From: CAWFKW01 sp963816535
Lineage (GTDB): Bacteria > Bacteroidota > Ignavibacteria > Tepidaquicellales > OLB5
Length of the DNA stretch: 64,000 bases
Direction: 5' to 3'
Assembly: GCA_963816535.1 (NCBI GenBank)
Contig: CAWFKW010000003.1
Span: forward strand, 372,001-436,000
Under the pieces are notes generated by a model. The model searched no databases. It saw nothing but the letters and a program-made list of their open reading frames with translations, and had not been told where the DNA came from. Position 1 is the first letter of the stretch; every line of letters starts with the position of its first letter. Positions 24,860 to 34,187 of this stretch are shown here, in pieces. A program made the translations under genes and the position numbers.

Positions 24860-25882
24860 ATGAACAAAAGACTCGCTCTATTAATACTGTTCTCAATATT
24901 ACTAATTTCATCGTGCGGCAAGAAAGAAAATTTGAAGAATGAGACATCCCCGGGCATAATCAAAGCCGGACTTGTTTTTGACGTTGGCGGAAGGGGCGAT
25001 AAATCGTTTAATGACGCAGCATACCGAGGATTGGAAAAGGCGAAGCTGGAGCTTGGTATCGAATACGAATATATAGAACCGGGCCCGGGCGGGGACAGAG
25101 AGGCCGCATTAAGACAGTTTGCCAGCCGAAAGGATATTGCGATAATTTTCGGCATCGGATTTATCTTCACAGATGAAATCACAAAAATGGCGCAGGAGTT
25201 TCCTGATAAAAAATTCGCCTGCGTAGATTATACAGTTGATACTTCAAAAACGCTTCCGCCAAATTTAATAGCGCTCGAATTTAAAGAAGAAGAAGGCTCG
25301 TTTCTGGTTGGCGTGATCGCCGGACTTAGTACTAAAACAAACACGGTTGGTTTTGTTGGCGGAATGGAATCTCCGCTGATAAAGAAATTCCAGGTATCTT
25401 ATGAAGCAGGCGTAAAATACGCAAATCCGAATTGCAAAGTGTTGGTTGGATATGCGGGCGTTACGGGCGACGCTTTTAAGAATCCCGGCAAAGGAAAGGA
25501 ACTTGCGCTCGGGCAATATTCGCAGGGCGCGGATGTTATTTACCATGCGTCAGGCGTAACGGGCCTCGGGGTATTTGAAGCCGCGCGGGAAACAAAAAAA
25601 CTTGCGATTGGAGTCGACTCAGACCAGAACGACGAAGCCCCAGGATTTGTTTTAACCAGCATGATTAAATCGGTTGACGTTGCCGTATTTAACTGCATCA
25701 AGGAGGCAAAAGACGGCACATTTAAAGGAGGCCGGGTTGAAACATTCGGGCTGAAATCAAAAGGCGTGGATTATATTTATAACGATAAGAACAAGAACCT
25801 GATTTCGGACGAAGTTCACAAAAAAACTGAGGATGCGAGAAACGATATTATTTCAGGGAAGATAGTAGTTCCGTTTAAGTAG
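24860..25882 (+). CDS. BMP-family nucleoside-binding lipoprotein
   Basis: The 340-residue lipoprotein has lipobox ISSC with Cys19. The BMP/PnrA domain begins IKAGLVFDVGGRGDKSFNDAA; the D-x-G-x-x-x-DKSFN segment is the purine-nucleoside site in PnrA-type proteins, followed by GIGFIFTD and GFVGGMESPLI. It is the solute-binding subunit of the ABC transporter encoded by the next three genes. The order binding protein, double ATPase, permease, permease is the same as in known BmpA-NupABC and PnrABCDE systems. Confidence 0.93.
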   Translation: MNKRLALLILFSILLISSCGKKENLKNETSPGIIKAGLVFDVGGRGDKSFNDAAYRGLEKAKLELGIEYEYIEPGPGGDREAALRQFASRKDIAIIFGIGFIFTDEITKMAQEFPDKKFACVDYTVDTSKTLPPNLIALEFKEEEGSFLVGVIAGLSTKTNTVGFVGGMESPLIKKFQVSYEAGVKYANPNCKVLVGYAGVTGDAFKNPGKGKELALGQYSQGADVIYHASGVTGLGVFEAARETKKLAIGVDSDQNDEAPGFVLTSMIKSVDVAVFNCIKEAKDGTFKGGRVETFGLKSKGVDYIYNDKNKNLISDEVHKKTEDARNDIISGKIVVPFK

Positions 25883-25996
25883 TCCTCTCAAAGTTCATAA
25901 AGTAAAATAGATTTTATGATCGGATTTAGACATTTGCGCGAAAATATCAAAACAGACTCCAAAAGCCTTATGATAAACCTTATATTCTAAACTGGT

Positions 25997-27478
25997 ATGT
26001 TGTCCGTTGAAATGAAAAATATATCCAAATCATTTGGCGCGTTAAAGGCGAACGATTCGGTCAGCTTAAAAGTAAATAAGGCGGAAATACATGCAATAAT
26101 CGGGGAGAACGGCGCGGGAAAATCAACTCTAATGAACATACTTTACGGCATGATTCCTGCTGATTCCGGTTCAATACTTTTAAACAGAAAGGAAGTCAGC
26201 ATAAAGTCGCCTGCCGAAGCTATAGCGCTCGGGGTTGGAATGGTGCACCAGCATTTCATGCTAGTTGGACCGCTGACGGTTACAGAAAATATTATCCTTG
26301 GCTCTGAAAAAACCCGCCGCGGATTTTTGGATCTGAACATGTCCGAACAAATCATTAATGAACTTACAAAGAGCTTTAACATCAATATTGAATTAGATTC
26401 AAAGATAGAGTCAATGCCTGTTGGCATTCAGCAGAAAGTTGAAATACTAAAGCTGCTTTACAGGAACGCAGAAATATTGATACTGGACGAGCCAACTTCA
26501 TCGCTTGCCCCGCAGGAAACCGATGAACTGTTTACTACATTGAGGAAGCTTAAGTCTGACGGCAAAACCATAATTATTATTACTCACAAACTGCCTGAAG
26601 TAATGGAAATAAGCGATTCAGTAACAGTTTTGAGACGCGGCTGGGTCGCCGGCGAACTTGAAACTAAATCAACTTCACCCGAAGAGCTTGCAAGGCTGAT
26701 AGTTGGGTTCGATTTCGAAGCGGAAAAGAGCGTACGCAAACAGCGGCACGTAGAAGTTTCGCTGAAAGTTGAAGGACTGAGCGTTTTGGATGATAAGCGC
26801 CTTCAGTCAGTAAGAAATGTTTCTTTTGAAATTTACGCCGGCGAGGTTTTTGGAATTGCAGGCGTTGAAGGCAACGGTCAGACAGAACTTGTGGAGGCGA
26901 TTGCAGGGTTAAGAAAAACGCAAAGCGGCTCTGTAAAGTATTCTGGGAACAAATCTAATTATGCGAACATACCGGCGGACAGGCAGCGCGACGGCATTGT
27001 GATGGATTTCAGCGTTGCAGATAATATGATCTTGGGCAGGCAGAATGAAAAGCAGTTTGGAACGTCCTTTAAGCTGGACAGGCATGCCATCAATTCATTT
27101 TCAGATAGCCTCATCGAAAAATTTGATATAAGGCCAAAGGACCATAATGCAATAATATCAGGGCTTTCAGGAGGAAACCAGCAGAAAGCTGCTGTGGCAA
27201 GGGAGCTCTCTAAGGATGCGGACATGGTTATAGTAAGCCATCCAACCAGAGGTCTGGATATCAAAGCCTCGGAGTTTGTGCATCATTCAATACTATCAGA
27301 AAAAGAAAAAGGAAAAGCAGTTTTACTGGTATCATCTGATTTAACGGAGCTGCTTAAGCTTTCCGACAGAATTGCAGTCATGTTTAGCGGAGAGATTTGC
27401 GCCATACTCGACGCGCAGACTACGAACGAAAGAGAAATTGGACAGTATATGACAGGAGTAAAGACAATTAACAATTAA
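25997..27478 (+). CDS. Nucleoside ABC transporter ATP-binding protein (two ABC domains)
   Basis: The 493-residue protein has two ABC domains. The first has Walker A GENGAGKST, an atypical signature region (MPVGIQQKVEI) and Walker B ILILDEPT. The second has a degenerate Walker A (GVEGNGQTE) and the signature LSGGNQQK, as in RbsA/NupA-type proteins. It hydrolyses ATP to drive nucleoside uptake with the two permeases. The stop codon lies inside a run of ACAATTA heptamers, so the last residues (KTINN) may come from the repeat. Confidence 0.93.
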   Translation: MLSVEMKNISKSFGALKANDSVSLKVNKAEIHAIIGENGAGKSTLMNILYGMIPADSGSILLNRKEVSIKSPAEAIALGVGMVHQHFMLVGPLTVTENIILGSEKTRRGFLDLNMSEQIINELTKSFNINIELDSKIESMPVGIQQKVEILKLLYRNAEILILDEPTSSLAPQETDELFTTLRKLKSDGKTIIIITHKLPEVMEISDSVTVLRRGWVAGELETKSTSPEELARLIVGFDFEAEKSVRKQRHVEVSLKVEGLSVLDDKRLQSVRNVSFEIYAGEVFGIAGVEGNGQTELVEAIAGLRKTQSGSVKYSGNKSNYANIPADRQRDGIVMDFSVADNMILGRQNEKQFGTSFKLDRHAINSFSDSLIEKFDIRPKDHNAIISGLSGGNQQKAAVARELSKDADMVIVSHPTRGLDIKASEFVHHSILSEKEKGKAVLLVSSDLTELLKLSDRIAVMFSGEICAILDAQTTNEREIGQYMTGVKTINN

Positions 27479-27498
27479 CAATTAACAATTGTCAATTA
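27464..27498. repeat. Heptamer repeat ACAATTA, five units, at an operon junction
   Basis: ACAATTA occurs three times, then ACAATTG and TCAATTA, all in 7-nt phase. The run includes the last codons and stop of the ATPase gene and leads into the permease gene, which has no normal start codon. Confidence 0.75.
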
Positions 27499-27556
27499 GT
27501 ATTAATAATAGACAACTAACAATAAACAAAGTAGATTTGCACGTCTAAGCGGGAAA

Positions 27557-28609
27557 ATTATCAGGAAATATTTCTTAAATATAATTGGTCCGGTTGCCGC
27601 GATAATATTATCGCTCATTGTTGGAGCGATTTTCATAGTCGCAATCGGCAAGGAACCGTTAGCCGTCTATTCAAAATTATTATCGGAAACGCTCGGCAGT
27701 TCATATGGCATCGGCCAGGTGTTGTTCAAGGCTACCCCTCTCATATTCACCGGACTTTCTGTTGCTTTTGCATTTAAAGGCGGGTTGTTCAACATTGGCG
27801 CCGAGGGCCAGTTAAGTATCGGCGCGTTCTGCACGGCGTGGGTTGCTTTTACTTTCATATATCTTCCATGGCCGGTTCTCATTGCGTTCAGCGTGCTTGC
27901 GGGCTTTATCGGCGGCGCTTTCTGGGGCGCCATTGCAGGGTGCTTAAAGGCGCGCTTCGGCTCTCATGAAGTTATAAATACAATCATGCTGAACTTCATC
28001 GCGCTGGCGCTGGTTAATTATTTTGTAAACGCAGTTTTCAATGTGCCTGCTACCGTTCACACACCTGAGATCTCAGCATCAGCTTACCTTCCAAGGTTTG
28101 ATTCATTTACAGGCATGTTCAAAGGCTCGCCGTTTAATCTTAGCTTCTTGGTAGCAATAGCGGCATGCATTATTATTTATTATGTAATGTGGAAAACTCC
28201 GTTTGGTTACGAAATAAATACCCTGGGTTCAAATCAAAATGCGGCTAGGTATGCGCGCATGAACATCCGGAGGCTGATAATCAGTACGATGGCGCTCTCT
28301 GGCGGATTTGCGGGGCTTGCAGGAACTAATTTCGTTTTAGGATATAAACATTACTTTGAGCTTGGCTTCTCAGATGGCGCCGGGTATATCGGAATCGCAG
28401 TTGCGCTGATTGCACGGAACAATCCTTTTGCAGTCATTCTGGTCGCCATATTTTTCGGGATACTTGAATACGGCGGGTTAACAATAAACACAATTGTGCC
28501 TAAAGAGATAGTGACCATGCTGCAGGCAATTGTGATAATATTTGTAATAATAATTTCACAGCTTACGCAAATGATGAACAGGAAAATAGCCGCCCTACCC
28601 AATGCCTGA
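27557..28609 (+). CDS. Nucleoside ABC transporter permease 1 (start codon uncertain)
   Basis: The frame is open from 27512. Codons 27557-27718 encode KYFLNIIGPVAAIILSLIV and then LLSETLGSSYGIGQ, the first TM helix and loop expected for this BPD_transp_2 family permease. No in-frame ATG, GTG or TTG precedes this stretch; the first such codon is GTG at 27719, which would delete TM1. I set the start at an ATT (27557) as the best guess. The rest has about 8-9 TM helices and the motif FNIGAEGQLSIGA. It overlaps the next permease gene by 8 nt. Confidence 0.75.
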   Translation: MIRKYFLNIIGPVAAIILSLIVGAIFIVAIGKEPLAVYSKLLSETLGSSYGIGQVLFKATPLIFTGLSVAFAFKGGLFNIGAEGQLSIGAFCTAWVAFTFIYLPWPVLIAFSVLAGFIGGAFWGAIAGCLKARFGSHEVINTIMLNFIALALVNYFVNAVFNVPATVHTPEISASAYLPRFDSFTGMFKGSPFNLSFLVAIAACIIIYYVMWKTPFGYEINTLGSNQNAARYARMNIRRLIISTMALSGGFAGLAGTNFVLGYKHYFELGFSDGAGYIGIAVALIARNNPFAVILVAIFFGILEYGGLTINTIVPKEIVTMLQAIVIIFVIIISQLTQMMNRKIAALPNA

Positions 28610-29483
28610 TAGCCTGATCTCAATAGCATTTTTCTTCCAAACGCTCAGGATCACTATCCCCTACCTTCTGCCTTCGCTCGGCGCTACTTTTTCGGAAAAA
28701 GGCGGAGTGGTTAATATCGCGCTTGAGGGAATTCTTCTTATCAGCGCATTTTTCACGACGGTCGGGACCTACTATTACAATAACATATTCATAGGGGTCT
28801 TATTCGGAATTGCAGCCGGCGCCGCACTGGCGCTGTTACATGCGGTCACAACAATAACGTTCAAAGCAAACCAGATAGTAAGCGGAATTGCGCTGAACTT
28901 GTTTGCACTGGGGCTTACAAAATTTTTCTGCAAAATTATTTTTAACAGCTCAAGCAATTCTGAAAGGATCCAGGGCCTCGAATCGGTCCAGCTGCCGCTT
29001 ATCGGCAACCCGTTCATAGCTCTATGCATCATCCTGCTTGTAATATCGCAATTACTGATCTTCAAAACACGATTCGGGCTGAGGCTTAGGGCTGTCGGAG
29101 AGAACCCCGCCGCAGCCGATTCGCTGGGAATAAGCGTGAGAAGGATGCGATATTACGGAGTTGTCATAAGCGGAATACTGGCCTCGCTCGGCGGCTGCTG
29201 GCTGGCATTCGACCAGCATAGTTTTACAGACGGCATGTCGGCCGGCCGCGGATATATAGCTCTTGCCGCAATGATAATAGGAAAATGGAACCCTTACAAA
29301 GCCGCGGCAGCATGCCTGCTTTTCGGTTTTGCCGAGAGTTTCTCAATCGAATTCCAAAACACAGTTATTCCCACCCAGTTTATTCAAATGGCGCCATATT
29401 TGCTCACAATTATTGTTTTGGCCGGATTTATCGGCAGGGCCACCCCGCCCGCAGCAGACGGAATACCTTATGAAAAGAATTGA
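28602..29483 (+). CDS. Nucleoside ABC transporter permease 2
   Basis: The 293-residue membrane protein has about 8-9 TM helices and the family motif VVNIALEGILLISAF (FNIGxEGQ-like), plus RAVGENPAAADSLGISV in the cytoplasmic loop that contacts the ATPase. It pairs with permease 1 to form the channel. The ATG overlaps the end of permease 1, giving translational coupling. Confidence 0.92.
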   Translation: MPDSLISIAFFFQTLRITIPYLLPSLGATFSEKGGVVNIALEGILLISAFFTTVGTYYYNNIFIGVLFGIAAGAALALLHAVTTITFKANQIVSGIALNLFALGLTKFFCKIIFNSSSNSERIQGLESVQLPLIGNPFIALCIILLVISQLLIFKTRFGLRLRAVGENPAAADSLGISVRRMRYYGVVISGILASLGGCWLAFDQHSFTDGMSAGRGYIALAAMIIGKWNPYKAAAACLLFGFAESFSIEFQNTVIPTQFIQMAPYLLTIIVLAGFIGRATPPAADGIPYEKN

Positions 29484-29543
29484 GATATAAATTATGAAGA
29501 TAAATGATTAAATTTTTAAAACTGTTCAATTAACAATTCAAAT

Positions 29544-30062
29544 ATGAAAACTATAATCTTCCTGTGCACATCGCTCGTCTTATTTCTGACCGCAACCTCT
29601 GATGCGCAATATAACTGGACCGATATACAATACCATTTTCAGACAGGCAGCGTTCCTCCGCCGTATTATCACGAATACGATATCTATATAAGCGCGGCGG
29701 GAACCGGCTCGCTTGCATATCACACCGGTTACGGAAATGATTCCACAAGCAAGAACTTTACATACGATCTCACCCTTAGCCCTGAAGACATTGCCTCGCT
29801 TGATGAAGCAATACAAAAAAGCAAGGTTTTGACCGCAACATTCGAAGAAATGGAAAAGCATCCGATAGGCGGATCCATGAATAACGTTTTTGTGACGCTT
29901 CCACAGGATCCGCGGCTGGACCATAAGCCGCCCAGGATAGAAATTCCGTATTTTCCAAAATCAAAAAAACAAAAGGCGGCTCTGGAAAAACTGTACGAAG
30001 CCGTAAGATCGCTTGTTCCTCAATCTATATGGGATGATATTGACAGCAAATGCGGCAAGTAA
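29544..30062 (+). CDS. Exported protein of unknown function
   Basis: The 172-residue protein has a signal peptide (IIFLCTSLVLFLTATSDA, cleaved near residue 21). The mature part starts QYNWTDIQYHF and includes GTGSLAYHTGYGND and a charged C-terminal helix. I recognise no family. It follows the transporter genes by 60 nt and the glycan operon starts 29 nt after it, so its affiliation is unclear. There is no T9SS tail. Confidence 0.6.
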   Translation: MKTIIFLCTSLVLFLTATSDAQYNWTDIQYHFQTGSVPPPYYHEYDIYISAAGTGSLAYHTGYGNDSTSKNFTYDLTLSPEDIASLDEAIQKSKVLTATFEEMEKHPIGGSMNNVFVTLPQDPRLDHKPPRIEIPYFPKSKKQKAALEKLYEAVRSLVPQSIWDDIDSKCGK

Positions 30063-30091
30063 GTTTTGATAAACATTAAAACTTAAATGAG

Positions 30092-31357
30092 TTGGCTGCC
30101 GGAACCGGAAAATACTTTGGCAAATATTTCGAGGTAGTCAAAGATGGAAAGTATATCCTGCTGGTTAATTTAGCCGACAGGTCGTTTTCATTCATTGCGT
30201 TTTTACTGTTGGCAAGAAGTTTCCCGCCAACAGCATACGGAGAAGTTGTAACTCTGTTTACGCTTGCAACCGTGTTTGTCACCATATTTGATTTCGGGCT
30301 GTCAATATTCGTTCAGCGGGAAACTGCCTTCAACAGGTACCGCGCAGGCGAACTCTTCAGCAAAGTCTTCACCATATCGTTTATCCTTTTTGCAGTTTAT
30401 TTTCCCGCTTTGTTTGCGTTTGCTTATTTGTTTTACGCAGATATTCCCCCGGCCTTAATTATTATTATTGGGGCGTTAATGTACGAGTCGACTTTAATAA
30501 GCGTTTGCAACAAGTCTCTTTCAGGCGCAGGCGATTTCAGAAGCCAGTATCAGGCGCTGTGGATATCCCGCCTTTATATAATACTTTTTTTCATTGCCGG
30601 GCTGGCATATCTTCACTTTGACATGAACTCGTTAATGGCGGTAATGCTGATTGGGTTCTTCCTGCAAGTAACGCTTCTGTTCCGCAGCCTTAACCGGAAT
30701 GAAATTCATTACGCTCTCAGGCATTTTTCTTTTTTGGAAGCAAAGGCGATATTGAAGCTTTCAATACCCTTAGGGCTGGCAGTCCTTTTCAATTTTTTGT
30801 ATGACAAAATTGACGTGCTGCTCATATCAAAACTCAAGGATTTCTCTGAAGTTGCGTATTATAACGTTGGATACGGCGTTTTTAAATCGGCTATGATGAG
30901 CTATTCTTTCATGCTGGCTGTGGGTTTCACACGCGTTTCAAAGATCAGCAGGAACAGAAGGGCCGTTAAGCTGTTCTTTGAGAAATATTTTACCGTAATA
31001 CTCTCGATTTCCGCTGTCGTTTCAGTCCTTATTTATTTTTCATCCGGATGGCTTATCAGAACCATTTACACTGCTAGATTTACACCTTCAATTCCTGTGC
31101 TTCAGGTTCTTTCCGCGGGACTCATCGGAGCCGCCCTGAATAACTTAACCGGTATCGTTCTGAACGGAATTGGCTTATTTAAGGCGGTTATGTATATTAC
31201 TTTGTTTGGCTTGATAGTTAATGTTGCTTTAAACGCTGCATTTATACCTGCTTACGGTATTATCGCAGCCGCAACTGTAACAGTAATCACAGAATATATT
31301 ATTTTTCTGTTTGAACTATATTATTTACTCAAGGTATTGAAAACAAATACGAACTGA
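30092..31357 (+). CDS. Polysaccharide flippase (Wzx/MATE-like)
   Basis: The 421-residue integral membrane protein has about 12 TM helices and the Polysacc_synt layout (LVNLADRSFSFIAFLLLARSF at the start, YNVGYGVFKSAMM in the middle). It would flip lipid-linked glycan units across the inner membrane. The start is TTG at 30092. It is the first gene of a run with gaps of about 1-18 nt or overlaps that continues to 46961. Confidence 0.85.
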   Translation: MAAGTGKYFGKYFEVVKDGKYILLVNLADRSFSFIAFLLLARSFPPTAYGEVVTLFTLATVFVTIFDFGLSIFVQRETAFNRYRAGELFSKVFTISFILFAVYFPALFAFAYLFYADIPPALIIIIGALMYESTLISVCNKSLSGAGDFRSQYQALWISRLYIILFFIAGLAYLHFDMNSLMAVMLIGFFLQVTLLFRSLNRNEIHYALRHFSFLEAKAILKLSIPLGLAVLFNFLYDKIDVLLISKLKDFSEVAYYNVGYGVFKSAMMSYSFMLAVGFTRVSKISRNRRAVKLFFEKYFTVILSISAVVSVLIYFSSGWLIRTIYTARFTPSIPVLQVLSAGLIGAALNNLTGIVLNGIGLFKAVMYITLFGLIVNVALNAAFIPAYGIIAAATVTVITEYIIFLFELYYLLKVLKTNTN

Positions 31358-31358
31358 C

Positions 31359-32021
31359 TTGGGCACCTCTAACTGGCAGAATATTTCGTATGTAATAGGC
31401 CTGGTCAGAAAATTGAATCCCCGTTCCATACTCGATGTTGGCGTTGGCTTCGGGAGATGGGGGATATTGTTTCGTGAGTTCCTGGAAATTTGGGAAGGTT
31501 CTAAATATGACGGCGACTGGGAAAGGATCATCGACGGGGTAGAAATTTACCCGGCGTATATCAAAGAATATCACAAATATTTCTATACTAATATTTACCT
31601 GCAGGACGCTCTGGACTTTCTAAAAAAAACCGAATCCGGATACGACCTCGTTAATTTTGGAGATGTAATAGAACATTTTGAAAAAAAACAGGGCGAAGAG
31701 CTGCTAAAGCTGGCCGTTGAAAAAAGTAAATATGTTTTGGCTACCGTTCCTATAGGCAAACATTGGCCGCAGGCGCCGACTCAAAATCCATATGAAGAGC
31801 ATAAGAGCGTCTGGTATGACAGTGATTTCCTGAAATATAAACACTGTAAATTAAAACGATTCAAAGATTTTACTCTGAGGGATTTCAGCGTGGCGCTAAT
31901 TTCAAAAGAAAAAATAAAATATGATAAGAGATTTGGGAAGTACTTCGGACCCAAGAATATTCTAAAGCACTCATTGGGCCTGAAAAAACTTGTCGAGGGT
32001 TATGAAAAACGAAAGAGATGA
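31359..32021 (+). CDS. SAM-dependent methyltransferase in glycan operon
   Basis: The 220-residue protein (TTG start, 1 nt after the flippase gene) has the class I motif SILDVGVGFGRWG and VNFGDVIEHFEKKQGEELL. This layout is common for enzymes that methylate glycan residues; substrate is unknown. The next gene starts inside its 3' end. Confidence 0.75.
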   Translation: MGTSNWQNISYVIGLVRKLNPRSILDVGVGFGRWGILFREFLEIWEGSKYDGDWERIIDGVEIYPAYIKEYHKYFYTNIYLQDALDFLKKTESGYDLVNFGDVIEHFEKKQGEELLKLAVEKSKYVLATVPIGKHWPQAPTQNPYEEHKSVWYDSDFLKYKHCKLKRFKDFTLRDFSVALISKEKIKYDKRFGKYFGPKNILKHSLGLKKLVEGYEKRKR

Positions 32022-33123
32022 TCTGAACGTCGTATTTATCGGGAGGTATAACAAAGACGAAATTCTATCAGGGCCCGAAAAAACCGCAAAGCGGATCTTT
32101 GAATTGCGCTCCGCAGAGATTAAGGCGTATTTTGTTCAGTATTTTTTTGATGGGCGGGAATACGGGATATTTAAGAAACTGTTCGGGCTCGAATCCGAAA
32201 AACTAAATGATAACGCCGTCGTATATACAGCTGGATTGTTACGAATCACGCCCCTGTTGCTTAAGTTAAAGCCGGATTTGATACACATTATAACGTTTGA
32301 AAGATTCGCGATAATTGCTTTTATTCATAAATTTATTTCAAAGGTAAGAATAATTTACAATGAGCACGGGATTACGGCATATGAAAATTCGGAAATAAAA
32401 AAAAATCCCTTTCTTTACAGAACTAAAGATAAATTCTGCGAATGGGCGGCGCTTAAATTCTCAGGCAAAATTGTTTTTTTTTCCGAAACTTCCATTGATA
32501 TGGCGCAGAGATATTATAAGATTGATGAATCAAAAATATTGATAATGTCAAACGGAATTGATGAGGCATTCCATATTGCTTCGGGGCGCAGATCGTCAAA
32601 CGCAACAAATGTTCTTAGGGGGGTTGTACTCATTAATTCAGCATATTCAAACAGCGGGATTGATTTTTTGGAAAAAGCTCTCTTAATATCGAAGGCAAAC
32701 GTTGAATTATCTGTGATAGGCGATAAAATCGAAATTGATACGGATGTTTCAAATGTCAGGGTTCAATACTATAACAAAATGAAGCCTGCGGCGCTGGCCG
32801 ATTTTTATAAAGACAAAGATGTTTTTTTTTCATTGAATAGTTACGATACATTTTCAATCGCATCGGTTGAAGCAATGGCGGCGGGATTAATACCTCTGGC
32901 GACCGAAGAAACAGGAATTTCAAGGTTCATAATCCAGGGAGAAAACGGATTTGACGTAAAATACGGGAATACGGAAAAACTGGGCGAAATAATAGACAAG
33001 CTTGCTAAGGATAACCAATTGAAAAATAAGATGAGTCTCCAGGCTTCGAAAATATTTGATATACTTTCATGGAAGGAAGTTTATGAAAGCTATAAGAACC
33101 TCTATGAAAGCATGAGCGCATGA
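32002..33123 (+). CDS. Glycosyltransferase family 4-like
   Basis: I start this 373-residue protein at ATG 32002 (frame open from a TTG at 31990), which overlaps the methyltransferase gene by 20 nt. It has the GT-B layout: N-terminal NVVFIGRYNKDEILSGPEK and LIHIITFERFA, and a C-terminal donor-binding segment ASVEAMAAGLIPLATEETG with the E-x7-E-like pattern. The acceptor domain is somewhat divergent from typical GT4. It probably adds a sugar to the operon's glycan. It overlaps the next gene by 4 nt. Confidence 0.82.
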   Translation: MKNERDDLNVVFIGRYNKDEILSGPEKTAKRIFELRSAEIKAYFVQYFFDGREYGIFKKLFGLESEKLNDNAVVYTAGLLRITPLLLKLKPDLIHIITFERFAIIAFIHKFISKVRIIYNEHGITAYENSEIKKNPFLYRTKDKFCEWAALKFSGKIVFFSETSIDMAQRYYKIDESKILIMSNGIDEAFHIASGRRSSNATNVLRGVVLINSAYSNSGIDFLEKALLISKANVELSVIGDKIEIDTDVSNVRVQYYNKMKPAALADFYKDKDVFFSLNSYDTFSIASVEAMAAGLIPLATEETGISRFIIQGENGFDVKYGNTEKLGEIIDKLAKDNQLKNKMSLQASKIFDILSWKEVYESYKNLYESMSA

Positions 33124-34187
33124 ACATTCTTTTTCTTGCAAATGAATTGAGGTATACGTGCGGCGTAACAAACCATTTGATACATCTTGGGCGCGGACTG
33201 GGGCAAAACGGCAAGAACCGGGTCTTAATCATCACCGGAGGAGGCAACGGGACCGACCGTTTTAGAGACACAGATGTTAAGGTTCTGGAAGACGGAAAGT
33301 TCATGCACGGAAACCGTAACGCGGTCAACTATTTATCAGCGGCAAACGTTCTCGCAAAGTTCGTGAAGCGGAATAAGATAGATATTATACACTCCCATTC
33401 CCACTATGCGGCTAACATCGCGGCCCTGGCTTCAAAATTAATTCACGTAGCAAGGGTCCAGACAAATCACGGGTTGCTTGAGGAGGTCGGAAAGCTGAAA
33501 CATTTCGCCGCCGATAGATACGTGGCAATCAATGAACATATCTATGATTATATTATTAAAAATGATATTGCAAGGCCTCCCGAAGTAAAATTTATTCGCT
33601 GCGGCATACCCGTACCCCGAAAACCTGCTCTCAAAAAAAACAAACCCATAAAAGTATTGGCGGCATCCAGATTTACAGCCGAGAAAGGGCTGGATACCTA
33701 CATAAATGCGGTGAGCAAAATTCCCGGAGAGGTTAGGTCGCGAGCTGAGTTCTATATTGCAGGCGAGGGAGAAGAAGAAGGCAATTTGGTCGCGCTGAAC
33801 AACCGCCTGAAGAGCGGGGTACGGTTTCTGGGCAGAGTAACAGATTTACCCGGCAGACTGAAAGAAAATCATATTTTCATATATCCATCGCGCTCTAAGA
33901 GAGAGGGTTTCCCTGCGGTCATAACAGAAGCCGGCGCGTATAATAACCTGCTCATTACATCCGATTTTGAGGGCGCCTATTCTGTTTTGAAAAACGGGGC
34001 CGATTGCCTTGTATTCCCGGCCGAAGACCCCGATATGCTGGCTGTGCAAATCACACGCGCCATTAACGGATTTGGAAAACTTTCTCAGGTTTCCGAAGCT
34101 CTATATGTTAAGGTGAAAGAGCTATTTGACCTTGGTAAAATGATATCAAAACATGAAGAATTGTACCGTGAATGTCTGAAAGCTTAA
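33120..34187 (+). CDS. Glycosyltransferase family 4
   Basis: The 355-residue GT-B enzyme starts with FLANELRYTCGVTNHL, has HSHSHYAANIAALASK in the acceptor domain, and GLDTYINAVSK and SKREGFPAVITEAG in the donor domain, all typical for GT4. It starts by ATGA overlap with the upstream glycosyltransferase and overlaps the next gene by 16 nt. Its N-terminal pattern resembles the gene at 36763, so the two may be paralogues adding related sugars. Confidence 0.88.
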   Translation: MNILFLANELRYTCGVTNHLIHLGRGLGQNGKNRVLIITGGGNGTDRFRDTDVKVLEDGKFMHGNRNAVNYLSAANVLAKFVKRNKIDIIHSHSHYAANIAALASKLIHVARVQTNHGLLEEVGKLKHFAADRYVAINEHIYDYIIKNDIARPPEVKFIRCGIPVPRKPALKKNKPIKVLAASRFTAEKGLDTYINAVSKIPGEVRSRAEFYIAGEGEEEGNLVALNNRLKSGVRFLGRVTDLPGRLKENHIFIYPSRSKREGFPAVITEAGAYNNLLITSDFEGAYSVLKNGADCLVFPAEDPDMLAVQITRAINGFGKLSQVSEALYVKVKELFDLGKMISKHEELYRECLKA

